In this document: one piece after another, positions 24,238-35,001 of the stretch | How the letters are laid out: each line of letters begins with the position of its first letter | Numbering within the stretch: the first letter of the stretch is position 1 | From: Hedera helix | Lineage: Eukaryota; Streptophyta; Magnoliopsida; Apiales; Araliaceae | Direction: 5' to 3' | Assembly: GCA_947179155.2 (NCBI GenBank) | Contig: OX359275.1 | Location: 39,501,898-39,565,897, forward strand | Length of the DNA stretch: 64,000 bases | Program-made: the position numbers and the translations under genes | Notes under the pieces: generated by a model | Databases searched by the model: none | Seen by the model: only the letters and a program-made list of their open reading frames with translations | What the model was told of the DNA's origin: nothing

Positions 24238-25291
24238 TGTACGACCCCGAATTTTATGAAATACAAAATTTAATTTTTCTTCATATATATATTTTTTTTT
24301 GAAACAGTAAGTGGTTAAATTAACAAAATTGAAAGTTAAGGATGTTATGTGCAAATTTTATTTTGTCGGACAATATTCGCTTTGTCGGGGAATATTCGTT
24401 TGGTCGGGGAATATTCGTGCCGTACGACGGCGCCGAAATAATAAATTATTGGTGGACCCCACAACGGAATATTTGTCGGATATAGAAAACGACAGAAGTA
24501 ACCTTTTTAAATAAAAATAGTCAACGGAACTGTTAAAATACCGGTGATAAAAGAATAGTAGCATACGGTAGTTTATGGTATTTTCTGTAGCACACGGTAC
24601 TCTACAGTAACACACGGTATTGCATAGTGTCTCATATTATTGGTCTGATAATTGACACCGTAACTGTTACGCATCATTTCATCGATAATTGTCACTGCAT
24701 AATATTTTATATTATCAATTCAATAATTGTTGTTACACAGTATTTTGCATTATTGATTTAATAATTGTCATTACACTGTATTTTATATCATTGAGTCAAT
24801 AATTGTTGTTGCACTGTTTTTAAAATTATTGAACCTAATAATTGTCACAGTAACATATGCACAGTAATTCACATTATTGAATCAATAATTGTCATTACAC
24901 AGTAACGTATGCTTTATTTTACATTATTGTTATCTCTATTATGATGTTATTTAAACAGTTGTATTTCATTAATTTATTGACTTGATATCTAAGAGCTAAC
25001 TATACTGTATTTATAACAATTAGTCATAATAATTGAATTGATAAAGTTATTTGTTTATAATATAAAGTTAGGTGATTATTAGGTGATATGAAATGAATGG
25101 TGTAGATTAAAGTGTGAATTATTGTTGAATAATTGAATTGATTTGTTTATAATATAAAGTTAGGTGATTATTAGGTGATATGAAATGAATGGTGTAGATT
25201 AAAGATAATATAATATTTGAAATGGATGGTGTAGATTAAAAGGTGATCTTTAAATGAATGGTTTAGATTAAATGAATGATAAGATTTTTGG

Positions 25292-25300
25292 CTATAAATA
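25292..25300 (+). promoter_or_regulatory. TATA box of element 2 (type A LTR)
   Basis: CTATAAATA is followed by AGAAGCC and a pyrimidine-rich stretch. The same motif sits in the other type A LTRs (17216 and 33134). It probably sets the element's transcription start about 30 bp downstream. Confidence 0.65.
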
Positions 25301-25626
25301 GAAGCCTTAACTTAAGGATTTTTCATAAACTTCCTTACTTGTTCTTTCTTTCTCTCTCTAAATACTTCTTGTGAAAGTTCTCTCTAAGTGTGCTTAAGTC
25401 ATCTTGAGTATTTGTGAAGATCTATAAGTATACGTGTACTGTTCAAGTTAATCAACCTCATTTAAATCAATATCCAGTCACGTGTTACGGTAAGGGATAC
25501 CATCTTTTTCATCTTCCATTATTCAAACGTACTATGGTAAGGGATTATCATTATTTGATTCTCGATAATAATATTGTTTCTTCCTTACTCATAAGACGTG
25601 CATTTTATTTCCATGTATTAAATTGT

Positions 25627-25970
25627 GGGAATAACCTTACGGAGCGGATTGCCGCCTGTTGGTGAATAACCTTTCGTATTCATTCATTATTAATCTCTGA
25701 GAATAACCTTACGGAGCGGATTGCCGCCTGTTTGGTGAATAACTCTTTGTACTCAAATTCTATTAAATTGTGGGAATAACCTTACGGAGCGGATTGCCGC
25801 CTGTTTGGTGAATAACTCTTTGTACTCAAATTCTATTAAATTGTGGGAATAACCTTACGGAGCGGATTGCCGCCTGTTTGGTGAATAACTCTTTGTACTC
25901 AAATTCTATTAAATTGTGGGAATAACCTTACGGAGCGGATTGCCGCCTGTTGGTGAATAACCCTTTGTAT
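25627..25970 (+). repeat. Tandem array of roughly 72-bp units inside the LTR
   Basis: Five units, each with ACCTTACGGAGCGGATTGCC followed by TGTT(T)GGTGAATAAC and an AT-rich spacer. Similar arrays lie in every LTR here (about 1425-1620, 16055-16160, 17555-17893, 20461-20800, 33470-33805, 38683-39005, 41300-41640). Type B copies have CGGTGCGGATTA instead of CGGAGCGGATTG. It lies downstream of the TATA box, so it is likely in the transcribed leader. Confidence 0.85.
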
Positions 25971-27148
25971 TAATTTCCTTCACCTTTTGTTAATCAAACC
26001 TGCTACGGTAAGGGATATTATTTTCTTTCATACTCCTAAATCGAAATTTATTATGGAACTATTGCTTCTATAATTCCTGAAAATATTATATGTTCCATAA
26101 TAGTTGAACTTCATTATTTCAACTGAACCTTCCTATTTACGTGAACCTTTCTATTGAATTGTAACCGTTATTCTGAACTGTGGATCTTGAATTTCACTCC
26201 ACATCATGTTGACAATTTGGACATTATTTGAATCTGTACAAAGTAAACTTCCGATACTTATTGTTATCCTATTTCTTCTGTTCATCATTTATATCATTCT
26301 AATCATCCAAAAATCAAGCTGTTGTGAATATCTGTGGCCGGAGGCACAGATGTGATATATTTGTTGAACAGATGATAGGTTAAAGGCGATATAATAGGTT
26401 AAAGGCGATACATCTGTTCGGTGTCTTTTATGGCACGTGGTGAATGTTCTCTTTGGCCCGTAGTGCAAAGATGAACTGTTGTTTGGTATGATTATGACCA
26501 AAGGCTGAATCTGGTATAATCATGACCGTTGGTGTTATATTGAATGTCTTTGGCCCGTAGTGCAAAGATGAACTGTTGATCTGCATGATTATGATCAGGA
26601 ACTGTGAATTTGTATTATCTTGACTAATGATATTTCAGATGATAAAAGTTGATGATGTTTTTCCTAAAAAGAGAATCGAGTGGACATTATAGTCTGCATT
26701 ATTCTTCTAATAGATTACTCATTCCGCTGCTATTATTGATCTGAACGTTGTTTAAGAATTTAACTGCAGTTTTTGATATAAACCTTGTAGTCTATTGTAT
26801 TCTATCAAGAACTCAACTGTTGAAGACTAATGATAATTTATTCGTCATTATCTTAGTCATGATATTCTTTACTGGGCTATTTGAGCTCACCCTTTCTTTT
26901 GTTCCATTGTTTTTCAACAGGAGATGAAAACATAACAGGGTCTAGCCGGGGAATGGAGTGAGGGTCCGAGGAATAGTTATCATAGTCTTCACATTTTGTA
27001 AAATAGTGTGGCAATAATAGTGAAGACTTAGTTGTGTATTATTATACACTGTATTGTTGTACGTTGTGCTTTGTTGTAATAATTTTGTTGTAGTCTTTTG
27101 ACGACTCAAGTTTGGGCTGTGTGGGCCCAGATTTGGGGGCGTCACAGT

Positions 27149-27160
27149 TGGCATCAGAGC
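27149..27160 (+). promoter_or_regulatory. Primer binding site of element 2
   Basis: TGGCATCAGAGC lies 3 bp after the 5' LTR and is complementary, but for one base, to the 3' end of initiator tRNA-Met as known for plant gypsy elements. Confidence 0.78.
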
Positions 27161-27345
27161 TTAGGGATATGGTCTTTAATGGCGATCTGGGGTAGAACTA
27201 GGAGGGGAGAGACGAATAGAATCAGTCACTAGTGTGTCCTACCTAAAATAGATTTTATTATCTAATGAGTCGATTTGAATGTAGGAACATGAAGTGATGA
27301 GTCAGTTTATTTGAACTAACATTTATTTTGTGACCACAGTTAAGT

Positions 27346-30300
27346 ATGGCATCTGAAAATCAAGAGGTTAACTATGGAATACCCGAAGCAAATGTAGCCG
27401 AGAATCAAGAGGCCCCAAACAATCCTCCTGCCAACTCAGGAAATAATGTTCCTGATAACATGATGAACGATGGATTCTTTAGGAATTTCATGCAGTTCAT
27501 ACAGAATCAAGGAAGAGGAAATCCAGTCAATAATAACGGTAGAAACGCTGGCAATTTGAGGATGGTCACTGTTAAGCAATTTAAAGAATTAGGACCACCT
27601 GAATTCCACGGGAAGCCTGACCCACTCAAAGCGGAGGCATGGCTGAAGCAGACGACAAAAATACTTGATGTCTTACAATGCGCTGATGATCAGAAGGTGC
27701 CATTTGCCACTTTTATGTTACGAGGTGAGGCGGACCATTGGTGGGAAGCGGTAAAACGTATCCAACCTTCAGCACTCGAAATGTCTTGGACAGAATTCGA
27801 AGAACTGTTTAACGAGAAGTACTTCCCAGAAAGCATCCGCCATATGAAGGAAGTGGAATTCATTAAGCTGGAGCAGGGAAACATGACAGTTTCTCAATAT
27901 GAAGCTAAGTTTGCTGAACTGTCTCGTTTTGCGACTCATCTAGTAGATGACGAAGCACGAATGAGTCGAATGTTCCTGAGAGGTTTGAGACTCAAAATTC
28001 GTCAACAACTTAGTTCTCATAAATTCAGTTTGTATTCAGATGTTGTAGATAGGGCTCAAAGGGTGGAGCAAACAGATGAAACATTGCAGCCAAGAGTTAA
28101 TGATCAGCATAGAGAAAGGAGTGACAACAACCACAGGAACGAGAACCATCGAGGAGGTAACCAACACTTCGGTGGTAATTCCACACCAAATAACAGAAGA
28201 GGAGAATCTAGTGGGAACAATTTCAAAAGAAAGAGATTCCATAATAATTATGGAAGGGCACCAGCACCAGTACCAACACCAGCACCGACCCCAGTTTCAA
28301 GGGGAGAAGATCGACCACCAGTGAGATGCTATAGGTGTGGTCAGGAAGGTCACATCAGCCCAAACTGTACACTGCAGTCCAAAAAGTGCTACAGTTGTGG
28401 GAAAGAGGGTCATCTTGCGCGGTTCTGTCCTGCCACAAAATCAAGTCCAGCTGCAATGATGATACCAAAAGCTAGCGCGGATAAGGGAAAATCTGTAGTT
28501 CAAGGGAGAGCTTTTGTTGTGACATCCCAAATGGCGCGAAACTCGAACGAGGTGATAACCGGTAAGCTATTCATAAATTCTCGTGAAGTCTACGCTTTGT
28601 TAGATACTGGCTCTACCCATTCTTTTATCTCACCTGCATGTGCTCAGCGTTTAAACTTAACTCCTGAAAATTTGGACTTTGACTTATCAGTTGAAACCCC
28701 ATTAGGAGAAATGACCATTACATCTACTGTCTATAAATCTTGCCTAGTTCAAATCAACAACCTCACATTATCTGTTGACCTTATTTCTTTGGAGATGTGT
28801 GAATTTGATGTGATTTTAGGAATTGATTGGTTGACTACCCATCACGCTAAAATTGATTGTTTTCATAAGATTATTAGTTTTCATATTCCTAATCAACCTG
28901 TCATGCAAATTCAAGCAACTAAACCATTGAAATCTATAACTGTTATTTCTAGCCATAAAGCCATTCGTTTATTGAAAAACGGATGTCAAGCCTTTTTAGC
29001 TCATGTCACTGATTTGAACAAAAATACGTCAAACTTGAATGATATTCCCATTGTTAATGAGTTTCCTGACGTTTTTCCTGAAGAACTTCCTGGCTTACCC
29101 CCAAACCGTGAAATTGATTTTTATATTGATCTTGAGCCCGGTACCAAGCCCATTTCCAAAGCTCCCTACCGAATGGCTCCCATTGAACTTCAAGAGTTAA
29201 AAGTCCAACTACAGGAATTGTTGGATACCGGTTTCATTCGTCCGAGTGCATCACCTTGGGGTGCTCCTGTTCTATTCGTGAAGAAGAAAGACGGGAGTAT
29301 GAGATTGTGCATTGACTACCGAGAATTGAACCATGTCACCATCAAGAACAGGTACCCGTTACCTCGGATTGATGACATGTTTGATCAATTGCAAGGCGCT
29401 CAACATTTCTCAAAGATTGATCTCCGTTCTGGATATCATCAGTTAAAGGTTAAAGCTGAGGACATTCCAAAGACTGCTTTCAGAACTCGTTATGGGCATT
29501 ATGAGTTCTTAGTCATGCCTTTTGGACTAACTAATGCTCCTGCAGCTTTCATGGACATGATGAACCGGATATTCAAGGAACATTTGGATCATTTTGTGGT
29601 TGTCTTTATTGATGACATCCTCATATACTCCAAGAGTCGCGAGGATCATGAACAACACCTGAGATTGATACTACAAAAGCTCCGTGAAAACAAATTATAT
29701 GCCAAGTTGAAGAAATGTGAGTTCTGGCTTGAGGAGGTCGCGTTTCTTGGGCATGTGATTTCTAGTCAAGGAATATCAGTCGATCCTGCGAAGATTGAAA
29801 CGGTACTAAATTGGGAACAACCCAAAACAGTAACCGAAGTCCGAAGTTTTCTGGGTCTAGCTGGTTATTATCGGAGATTCGTAGAAGGATTTTCTCGAAT
29901 CGCCACTCCATTAACGCAGCTTACTCGGAAAAGCACAAAATTCATATGGAGCGAGGAATGCGAGAAAAGTTTTCAAGAACTCAAGAAGAGACTGGTTTCA
30001 GCTCCTGTTCTGACCATACCATCAGGATCAGGAGAATTTGTTATCTACAGCGATGCTTCTGGCAAAGGTCTAGGCTGTGTCCTTATGCAACATGGAAAGG
30101 TTATAGCCTACGCCTCTCGACAACTCAATGATTATGAGAAAAATTATCCTACTCATGATCTAGAGTTGGCAGCAGTCGTTTTCGCGTTGAAGATCTGGAG
30201 ACACTACTTGTACGGAGAAAAAGTGGATATCTATACGGATCATAAAAGTCTCAAGTATTTCTTCACCCAGAAGGAACTCAACATGCGACAACGACGTTGG

Positions 30301-31992
30301 CTTGAGCTGTTAAAGGATTATGACCACACAATCCAGTATCACCCGGGAAAGGCGAACGTTGTAGCTGACGCTTTGAGCAGAAAATCTTATGCAAGTACAA
30401 GTGCACTGCTGACAACACAAAAGTGTATTTTGTACGACTTGCAAAAGATGGAGATAGAGCTAAAGACACCAGGGACCCACTCGAAGATTGCTCACGTGCG
30501 AGTAGAACCAACTTTAATCGATAAAATTAAAGCTGCTCAAGCTACCGATCCGGAACTGATAAACATGATAAAGAAAGTACAAGAAGGTGCCATTTCCGAA
30601 GCAAGAATCGACGAGAAAGGAATACTTCGAGTCAACTCTCGACTCTGTGTTCCTAACGATCCTGAATTAAAGCATAAAATCATGATGGAGGCACACAACA
30701 CGCCGTTTGCAATCCACCCAGGAGGTACCAAGATGTATCGAGATCTTCGACATACATTTTGGTGGAACAATATGAAAAGAGAGATTGCGGAGTTTATCTC
30801 AAGGTGCCTAACTTGTCAACGTGTCAAGGCAGAGCATCAAGTTCCTAAAGGTCCATTACAATCACTTGAAGTTCCCGAATGGAAGTGGGAACACATCAAT
30901 ATGGACTTCGTGACGGGTCTTCCAAAAGTTTCTCAAGGCTTAGATGCAATTTGGGTGATCGTAGATAGATTGACCAAATCTGCTCATTTCTTGCCTATAC
31001 GAGAAAACTTTTCACTTGAACGTCTTGCCGGTATGTACATAAATGAGATCGTGAGATTGCATGGCATGCCAGTTTCCATAGTTTCTGATCGAGATCCTAG
31101 ATTCACTTCACGCTTTTGGATCAGTCTACAAAAAGCTATGGGCACTGAACTACGTTTTAGTTCTGCATACCATCCTCAAACGGACGGACAATCGGAAAGG
31201 ACGATCCAGACCCTCGAAGATCTTTTGAGACTTTGTGTATTAGACTTCAAAGGAAGTTGGGATAAGCACTTGCCGTTGGTGGAATTTTCTTACAACAACA
31301 GTTACCAAGCAAGCATAGGCATGGCTCCATTCGAGGCATTGTATGGAAGGAAGTGTCGCTCTCCAATATGTTGGATTGAGGTAGGAGAAGCAAAATTGTT
31401 GGGACCCGAGTTGGTACGCTTGACGACCGAAAAGATCCAAATGATCCGACAACGAATACAGACCGCACAAGAACGACAAAAGAGTTATGCTGATCTTCAT
31501 CGGAGAGACGAAAGTTTCAACGTCGGAGATCATGTATTCTTACGTGTTTCTCCATGGAAAGGGGTTACGAGATTCGGAAAGAGAGGAAAGCTCAACCCTC
31601 GATTTATTGGCCCATTTGAAATCCTCGATCGAATAGGAACCGTAGCCTACAGACTAGCCCTACCACCAAGTATGTCTCGCATCCATAACGTTTTTCACAT
31701 ATCTATGTTACGTAAATATGTGAAGGACCCAAACCACGTCATTGAGTTAGAACCAGACGTTATAACAGAAGATTTAACATACGAGGAGGTACCTGTTAAG
31801 ATCCTGGATAAAAAGGAGCAGATCCTACGCTCAAAGGTTATACCTCAAGTTAAGGTTTTATGGAGGAACCAAGATACTGAGGAAATGACCTGGGAGCTAG
31901 AATCTGAGATGAAATCTAAGTATCCTTACCTCTTCGATATGTCAGGTACGTCAATTTCGGGGACGAAATTTCATAAGGAGGGGAGGTTGTAA
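27346..31992 (+). CDS. gag-pol polyprotein of element 2 (1548 residues, unbroken)
   Basis: Order of domains: Asn/Glu-rich N-terminus; gag capsid-like region about residues 85-245; basic Asn-rich linker; two CCHC knuckles (CYRCGQEGHISPNC near 328 and CYSCGKEGHLARFC near 348); aspartic protease DTG near 420; reverse transcriptase with FIDD near 754-757; RNase H with YSDASGKG near 903; integrase zinc finger (His near 1117, CLTC near 1154) and D-D-E core (MDFVTGLP near 1187, SDRDPRF near 1248, DGQSERT near 1283); GPF motif near 1422; C-terminal chromo-like tail with VLWRNQ and EMTWE near 1515-1528. Gag and pol share one frame, as in many Tekay elements. The first ATG after the PBS (ATGGCATCTG) is taken as start. 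The stop TAA is supplied by the 3' LTR, so the frame reads through the PPT. Role: capsid, reverse transcription and integration. Confidence 0.93.
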   Translation: MASENQEVNYGIPEANVAENQEAPNNPPANSGNNVPDNMMNDGFFRNFMQFIQNQGRGNPVNNNGRNAGNLRMVTVKQFKELGPPEFHGKPDPLKAEAWLKQTTKILDVLQCADDQKVPFATFMLRGEADHWWEAVKRIQPSALEMSWTEFEELFNEKYFPESIRHMKEVEFIKLEQGNMTVSQYEAKFAELSRFATHLVDDEARMSRMFLRGLRLKIRQQLSSHKFSLYSDVVDRAQRVEQTDETLQPRVNDQHRERSDNNHRNENHRGGNQHFGGNSTPNNRRGESSGNNFKRKRFHNNYGRAPAPVPTPAPTPVSRGEDRPPVRCYRCGQEGHISPNCTLQSKKCYSCGKEGHLARFCPATKSSPAAMMIPKASADKGKSVVQGRAFVVTSQMARNSNEVITGKLFINSREVYALLDTGSTHSFISPACAQRLNLTPENLDFDLSVETPLGEMTITSTVYKSCLVQINNLTLSVDLISLEMCEFDVILGIDWLTTHHAKIDCFHKIISFHIPNQPVMQIQATKPLKSITVISSHKAIRLLKNGCQAFLAHVTDLNKNTSNLNDIPIVNEFPDVFPEELPGLPPNREIDFYIDLEPGTKPISKAPYRMAPIELQELKVQLQELLDTGFIRPSASPWGAPVLFVKKKDGSMRLCIDYRELNHVTIKNRYPLPRIDDMFDQLQGAQHFSKIDLRSGYHQLKVKAEDIPKTAFRTRYGHYEFLVMPFGLTNAPAAFMDMMNRIFKEHLDHFVVVFIDDILIYSKSREDHEQHLRLILQKLRENKLYAKLKKCEFWLEEVAFLGHVISSQGISVDPAKIETVLNWEQPKTVTEVRSFLGLAGYYRRFVEGFSRIATPLTQLTRKSTKFIWSEECEKSFQELKKRLVSAPVLTIPSGSGEFVIYSDASGKGLGCVLMQHGKVIAYASRQLNDYEKNYPTHDLELAAVVFALKIWRHYLYGEKVDIYTDHKSLKYFFTQKELNMRQRRWLELLKDYDHTIQYHPGKANVVADALSRKSYASTSALLTTQKCILYDLQKMEIELKTPGTHSKIAHVRVEPTLIDKIKAAQATDPELINMIKKVQEGAISEARIDEKGILRVNSRLCVPNDPELKHKIMMEAHNTPFAIHPGGTKMYRDLRHTFWWNNMKREIAEFISRCLTCQRVKAEHQVPKGPLQSLEVPEWKWEHINMDFVTGLPKVSQGLDAIWVIVDRLTKSAHFLPIRENFSLERLAGMYINEIVRLHGMPVSIVSDRDPRFTSRFWISLQKAMGTELRFSSAYHPQTDGQSERTIQTLEDLLRLCVLDFKGSWDKHLPLVEFSYNNSYQASIGMAPFEALYGRKCRSPICWIEVGEAKLLGPELVRLTTEKIQMIRQRIQTAQERQKSYADLHRRDESFNVGDHVFLRVSPWKGVTRFGKRGKLNPRFIGPFEILDRIGTVAYRLALPPSMSRIHNVFHISMLRKYVKDPNHVIELEPDVITEDLTYEEVPVKILDKKEQILRSKVIPQVKVLWRNQDTEEMTWELESEMKSKYPYLFDMSGTSISGTKFHKEGRL
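31975..31986 (+). promoter_or_regulatory. Polypurine tract of element 2
   Basis: AAGGAGGGGAGG ends 1 bp before the 3' LTR and should prime plus-strand DNA synthesis. It also codes for the last residues of the polyprotein. Confidence 0.8.
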
Positions 31993-34900
31993 GACCCCGA
32001 ATTTTATGAAATACAAAATTTAATTTTTCTTCATATATATATTTTTTTTTGAAACAGTAAGTGGTTAAATTAACAAAATTGAAAGTTAAGGATGTTATGT
32101 GCAAATTTTATTTTGTCGGACAATATTCGCTTTGTCGGGGAATATTCGTTTGGTCGGGGAATATTCGTGCCGTACGACGGCGCCGAAATAATAAATTATT
32201 GGTGGACCCCACAACGGAATATTTGTCGGATATAGAAAACGACAGAAGTAACCTTTTTAAATAAAAATAGTCAACGGAACTGTTAAAATACCGGTGATAA
32301 AAGAATAGTAGCATACGGTAGTTTATGGTATTTTCTGTAGCACACGGTACTCTACAGTAACACACGGTATTGCATAGTGTCTCATATTATTGGTCTGATA
32401 ATTGACACCGTAACTGTTACGCATCATTTCATCGATAATTGTCACTGCATAATATTTTATATTATCAATTCAATAATTGTTGTTACACAGTATTTTGCAT
32501 TATTGATTTAATAATTGTCATTACACTGTATTTTATATCATTGAGTCAATAATTGTTGTTGCACTGTTTTTAAAATTATTGAACCTAATAATTGTCACAG
32601 TAACATATGCACAGTAATTCACATTATTGAATCAATAATTGTCATTACACAGTAACGTATGCTTTATTTTACATTATTGTTATCTCTATTATGATGTTAT
32701 TTAAACAGTTGTATTTCATTAATTTATTGACTTGATATCTAAGAGCTAACTATACTGTATTTATAACAATTAGTCATAATAATTGAATTGATAAAGTTAT
32801 TTGTTTATAATATAAAGTTAGGTGATTATTAGGTGATATGAAATGAATGGTGTAGATTAAAGTGTGAATTATTGTTGAATAATTGAATTGATTTGTTTAT
32901 AATATAAAGTTAGGTGATTATTAGGTGATATGAAATGAATGGTGTAGATTAAAGTGTGAATTATTGTTGAATAATTAAATTGATTTGTTTATAATATAAA
33001 GTTAGGTGATTATTAGGTGATATGAAATGAATGGTGTAGATTAAAGATAATATAATATTTGAAATGGATGGTGTAGATTAAAAGGTGATCTTTAAATGAA
33101 TGGTTTAGATTAAATGAATGATAAGATTTTTGGCTATAAATAGAAGCCTTAACTTAAGGATTTTTCATAAACTTCCTTACTTGTTCTTTCTTTCTCTCAC
33201 TAAATACTTCTTGTGAAAGTTCTCTCTAAGTGTGCTTAAGTCATCTTGAGTATTTGTGAAGATCTATAAGTATACGTGTACTGTTCAAGTTAATCAACCT
33301 CATTTAAATCAATATCCAGTCACGTGTTACGGTAAGGGATACCATCTTTTTCATCTTCCATTATTCAAACGTACTATGGTAAGGGATTATCATTATTTGA
33401 TTCTCGATAATAATATTGTTTATTCCTTACTCATAAGACGTGCATTTTATTTCCATGTATTAAATTGTGGGAATAACCTTACGGAGCGGATTGCCGCCTG
33501 TTGGTGAATAACCTTTCGTATTCATTCATTATTAATCTCTGAGAATAACCTTACGGAGCGGATTGCCGCCTGTTTGGTGAATAACTCTTTGTACTCAAAT
33601 TCTATTAAATTGTGGGAATAACCTTACGGAGCGGATTGCCGCCTGTTTGGTGAATAACTCTTTGTACTCAAATTCTATTAAATTGTGGGAATAACCTTAC
33701 GGAGCGGATTGCCGCCTGTTTGGTGAATAACTCTTTGTACTCAAATTCTATTAAATTGTGGGAATAACCTTACGGAGCGGATTGCCGCCTGTTGGTGAAT
33801 AACCCTTTGTATTAATTTCCTTCACCTTTTGTTAATCAAACCTGCTACGGTAAGGGATATTATTTTCTTTCATACTCCTAAATCGAAATTTATTATGGAA
33901 CTATTGCTTCTATAATTCCTGAAAATATTATATGTTCCATAATAGTTGAACTTCATTATTTCAACTGAACCTTCCTATTTACGTGAACCTTTCTATTGAA
34001 TTGTAACCGTTATTCTGAACTGTGGATCTTGAATATCATTTTTAAATTTCACTCCACATCATGTTGACAATTTGGACATTATTTGAATCTGTACAAAGTA
34101 AACTTCCGATACTTATTGTTATCCTATTTCTTCTGTTCATCATTTATATCATTCTAATCATCCAAAAATCAAGCTGTTGTGAATATCTGTGGCCGGGGGC
34201 ACAGATGTGATATATTTGTTGAACAGATGATAGGTTAAAGGCGATATAATAGGTTAAAGGCGATACATCTGTTCGGTGTCTTTTATGGCACGTGGTGAAT
34301 GTTCTCTTTGGCCCGTAGTGCAAAGATGAACTGTTGTTTGGTATGATTATGACCAAAGGCTGAATCTGGTATAATCATGACCGTTGGTGCTATATTGAAT
34401 ATCTTTGGCCCGTAGTACAAAGATGAACTGTTGATGTGCATGATTATGATCAGGAACTGTGAATTTGTATTATCTTGACTAATGATATTTCATATGATAA
34501 AAGTTGATGATGTTTTTCCTAAAAAGAGAACCGAGTGGACATTATAGTCTGCATTATTCTTCTAATAGATTACTCATTCCGCTGCTATTATTGATCTGAA
34601 CGTTGTTTAAGAATTTAACTGCAGTTTTTGATATAAACCTTGTAGTCTATTGTATTCTATCAAGAACTCAACTGTTGAAGACTAATGATAATTTATTCGT
34701 CATTATCTTAGTCATGATATTCTTTACTGGGCTATTTGAGCTCACCCTTTCTTTTGTTCCATTGTTTTTCAACAGGAGATGAAAACATAACAGGGTCTAG
34801 CCGGGGAATGGAGTGAGGGTCCGAGGAATAGTTATCATAGTCTTCACATTTTGTAAAATAGTGTGGCAATAATAGTGAAGACTTAGTTGTGTATTATTAT

Positions 34901-35001
34901 ACACTGTATTGTTGTACGTTGTGCTTTGTTGTAATAATTTTGTTGTAGTCTTTTGACGACTTAAGTTTGGGCTGTGTGGGCCCAGATTTGGGGGCGTCAC
35001 A
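31988..35001 (+). repeat. 3' LTR (type A) of element 2
   Basis: It runs from TGTAAGACCCCG to GGGGCGTCACA (3014 bp). The TATA box is at 33134-33142. It holds three copies of the roughly 93-bp AAGTGTGAATTATTGTTGAA-type unit (32855-33045) where the 5' LTR has two. TAGCT follows at 35002. Confidence 0.92.

Larger units (their letters stand above)
24238..27146 (+). repeat. 5' LTR (type A) of element 2
   Basis: This copy is 2909 bp. Its first bases are TGTACGACCCC, a single change from TGTAAGACCCC in the 3' LTR. It has five roughly 72-bp units at 25627-25970. It is shorter than the 3' LTR by one unit of about 93 bp in the ATTAGGTGATATGAAATGAA repeats and by a 13-bp indel (TATCATTTTTAAA-like, present in the 3' LTR near 34034). 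Confidence 0.92.
24238..35001 (+). mobile_element. Complete Ty3/gypsy chromovirus-type element (Tekay/Del-like), element 2
   Basis: The element is 10.76 kb: 5' LTR 24238-27146, PBS 27149-27160, a single gag-pol frame 27346-31992, PPT 31975-31986, 3' LTR 31988-35001. TAGCT duplicates flank it (24233-24237 and 35002-35006), which fixes the ends. LTRs are nearly identical apart from repeat-number indels, and the coding frame is unbroken, so it is young and possibly competent. Assignment to Tekay/Del rests on the long LTRs, single frame, GPF motif and C-terminal chromo-like tail. Confidence 0.92.

Noticed and set aside
24358..24615. Open frame of 85 codons (MCYCRVPCATENT...) repeated near each LTR start
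   Set aside because: It overlaps repeat motifs of the LTR in a region upstream of the TATA box and shows no protein-like constraint.
25627..25970. Regular repeats with spacers that might suggest a CRISPR-like array
   Set aside because: Units and spacers both repeat, they lie inside LTRs, and the genome is a plant; it is an LTR-internal tandem repeat.
26942..27154. Antisense open frame of 67-70 codons present in all LTR 3' ends
   Set aside because: Its presence in every copy follows from recent common origin of the LTRs; composition is Thr/Gln/Asn-rich without domain features.
34974..35001. ATG at 34974 as start of an independent pol gene
   Set aside because: The ATG is inside the LTR of element 2; the pol frame simply resumes at the insertion duplicate at 35002.
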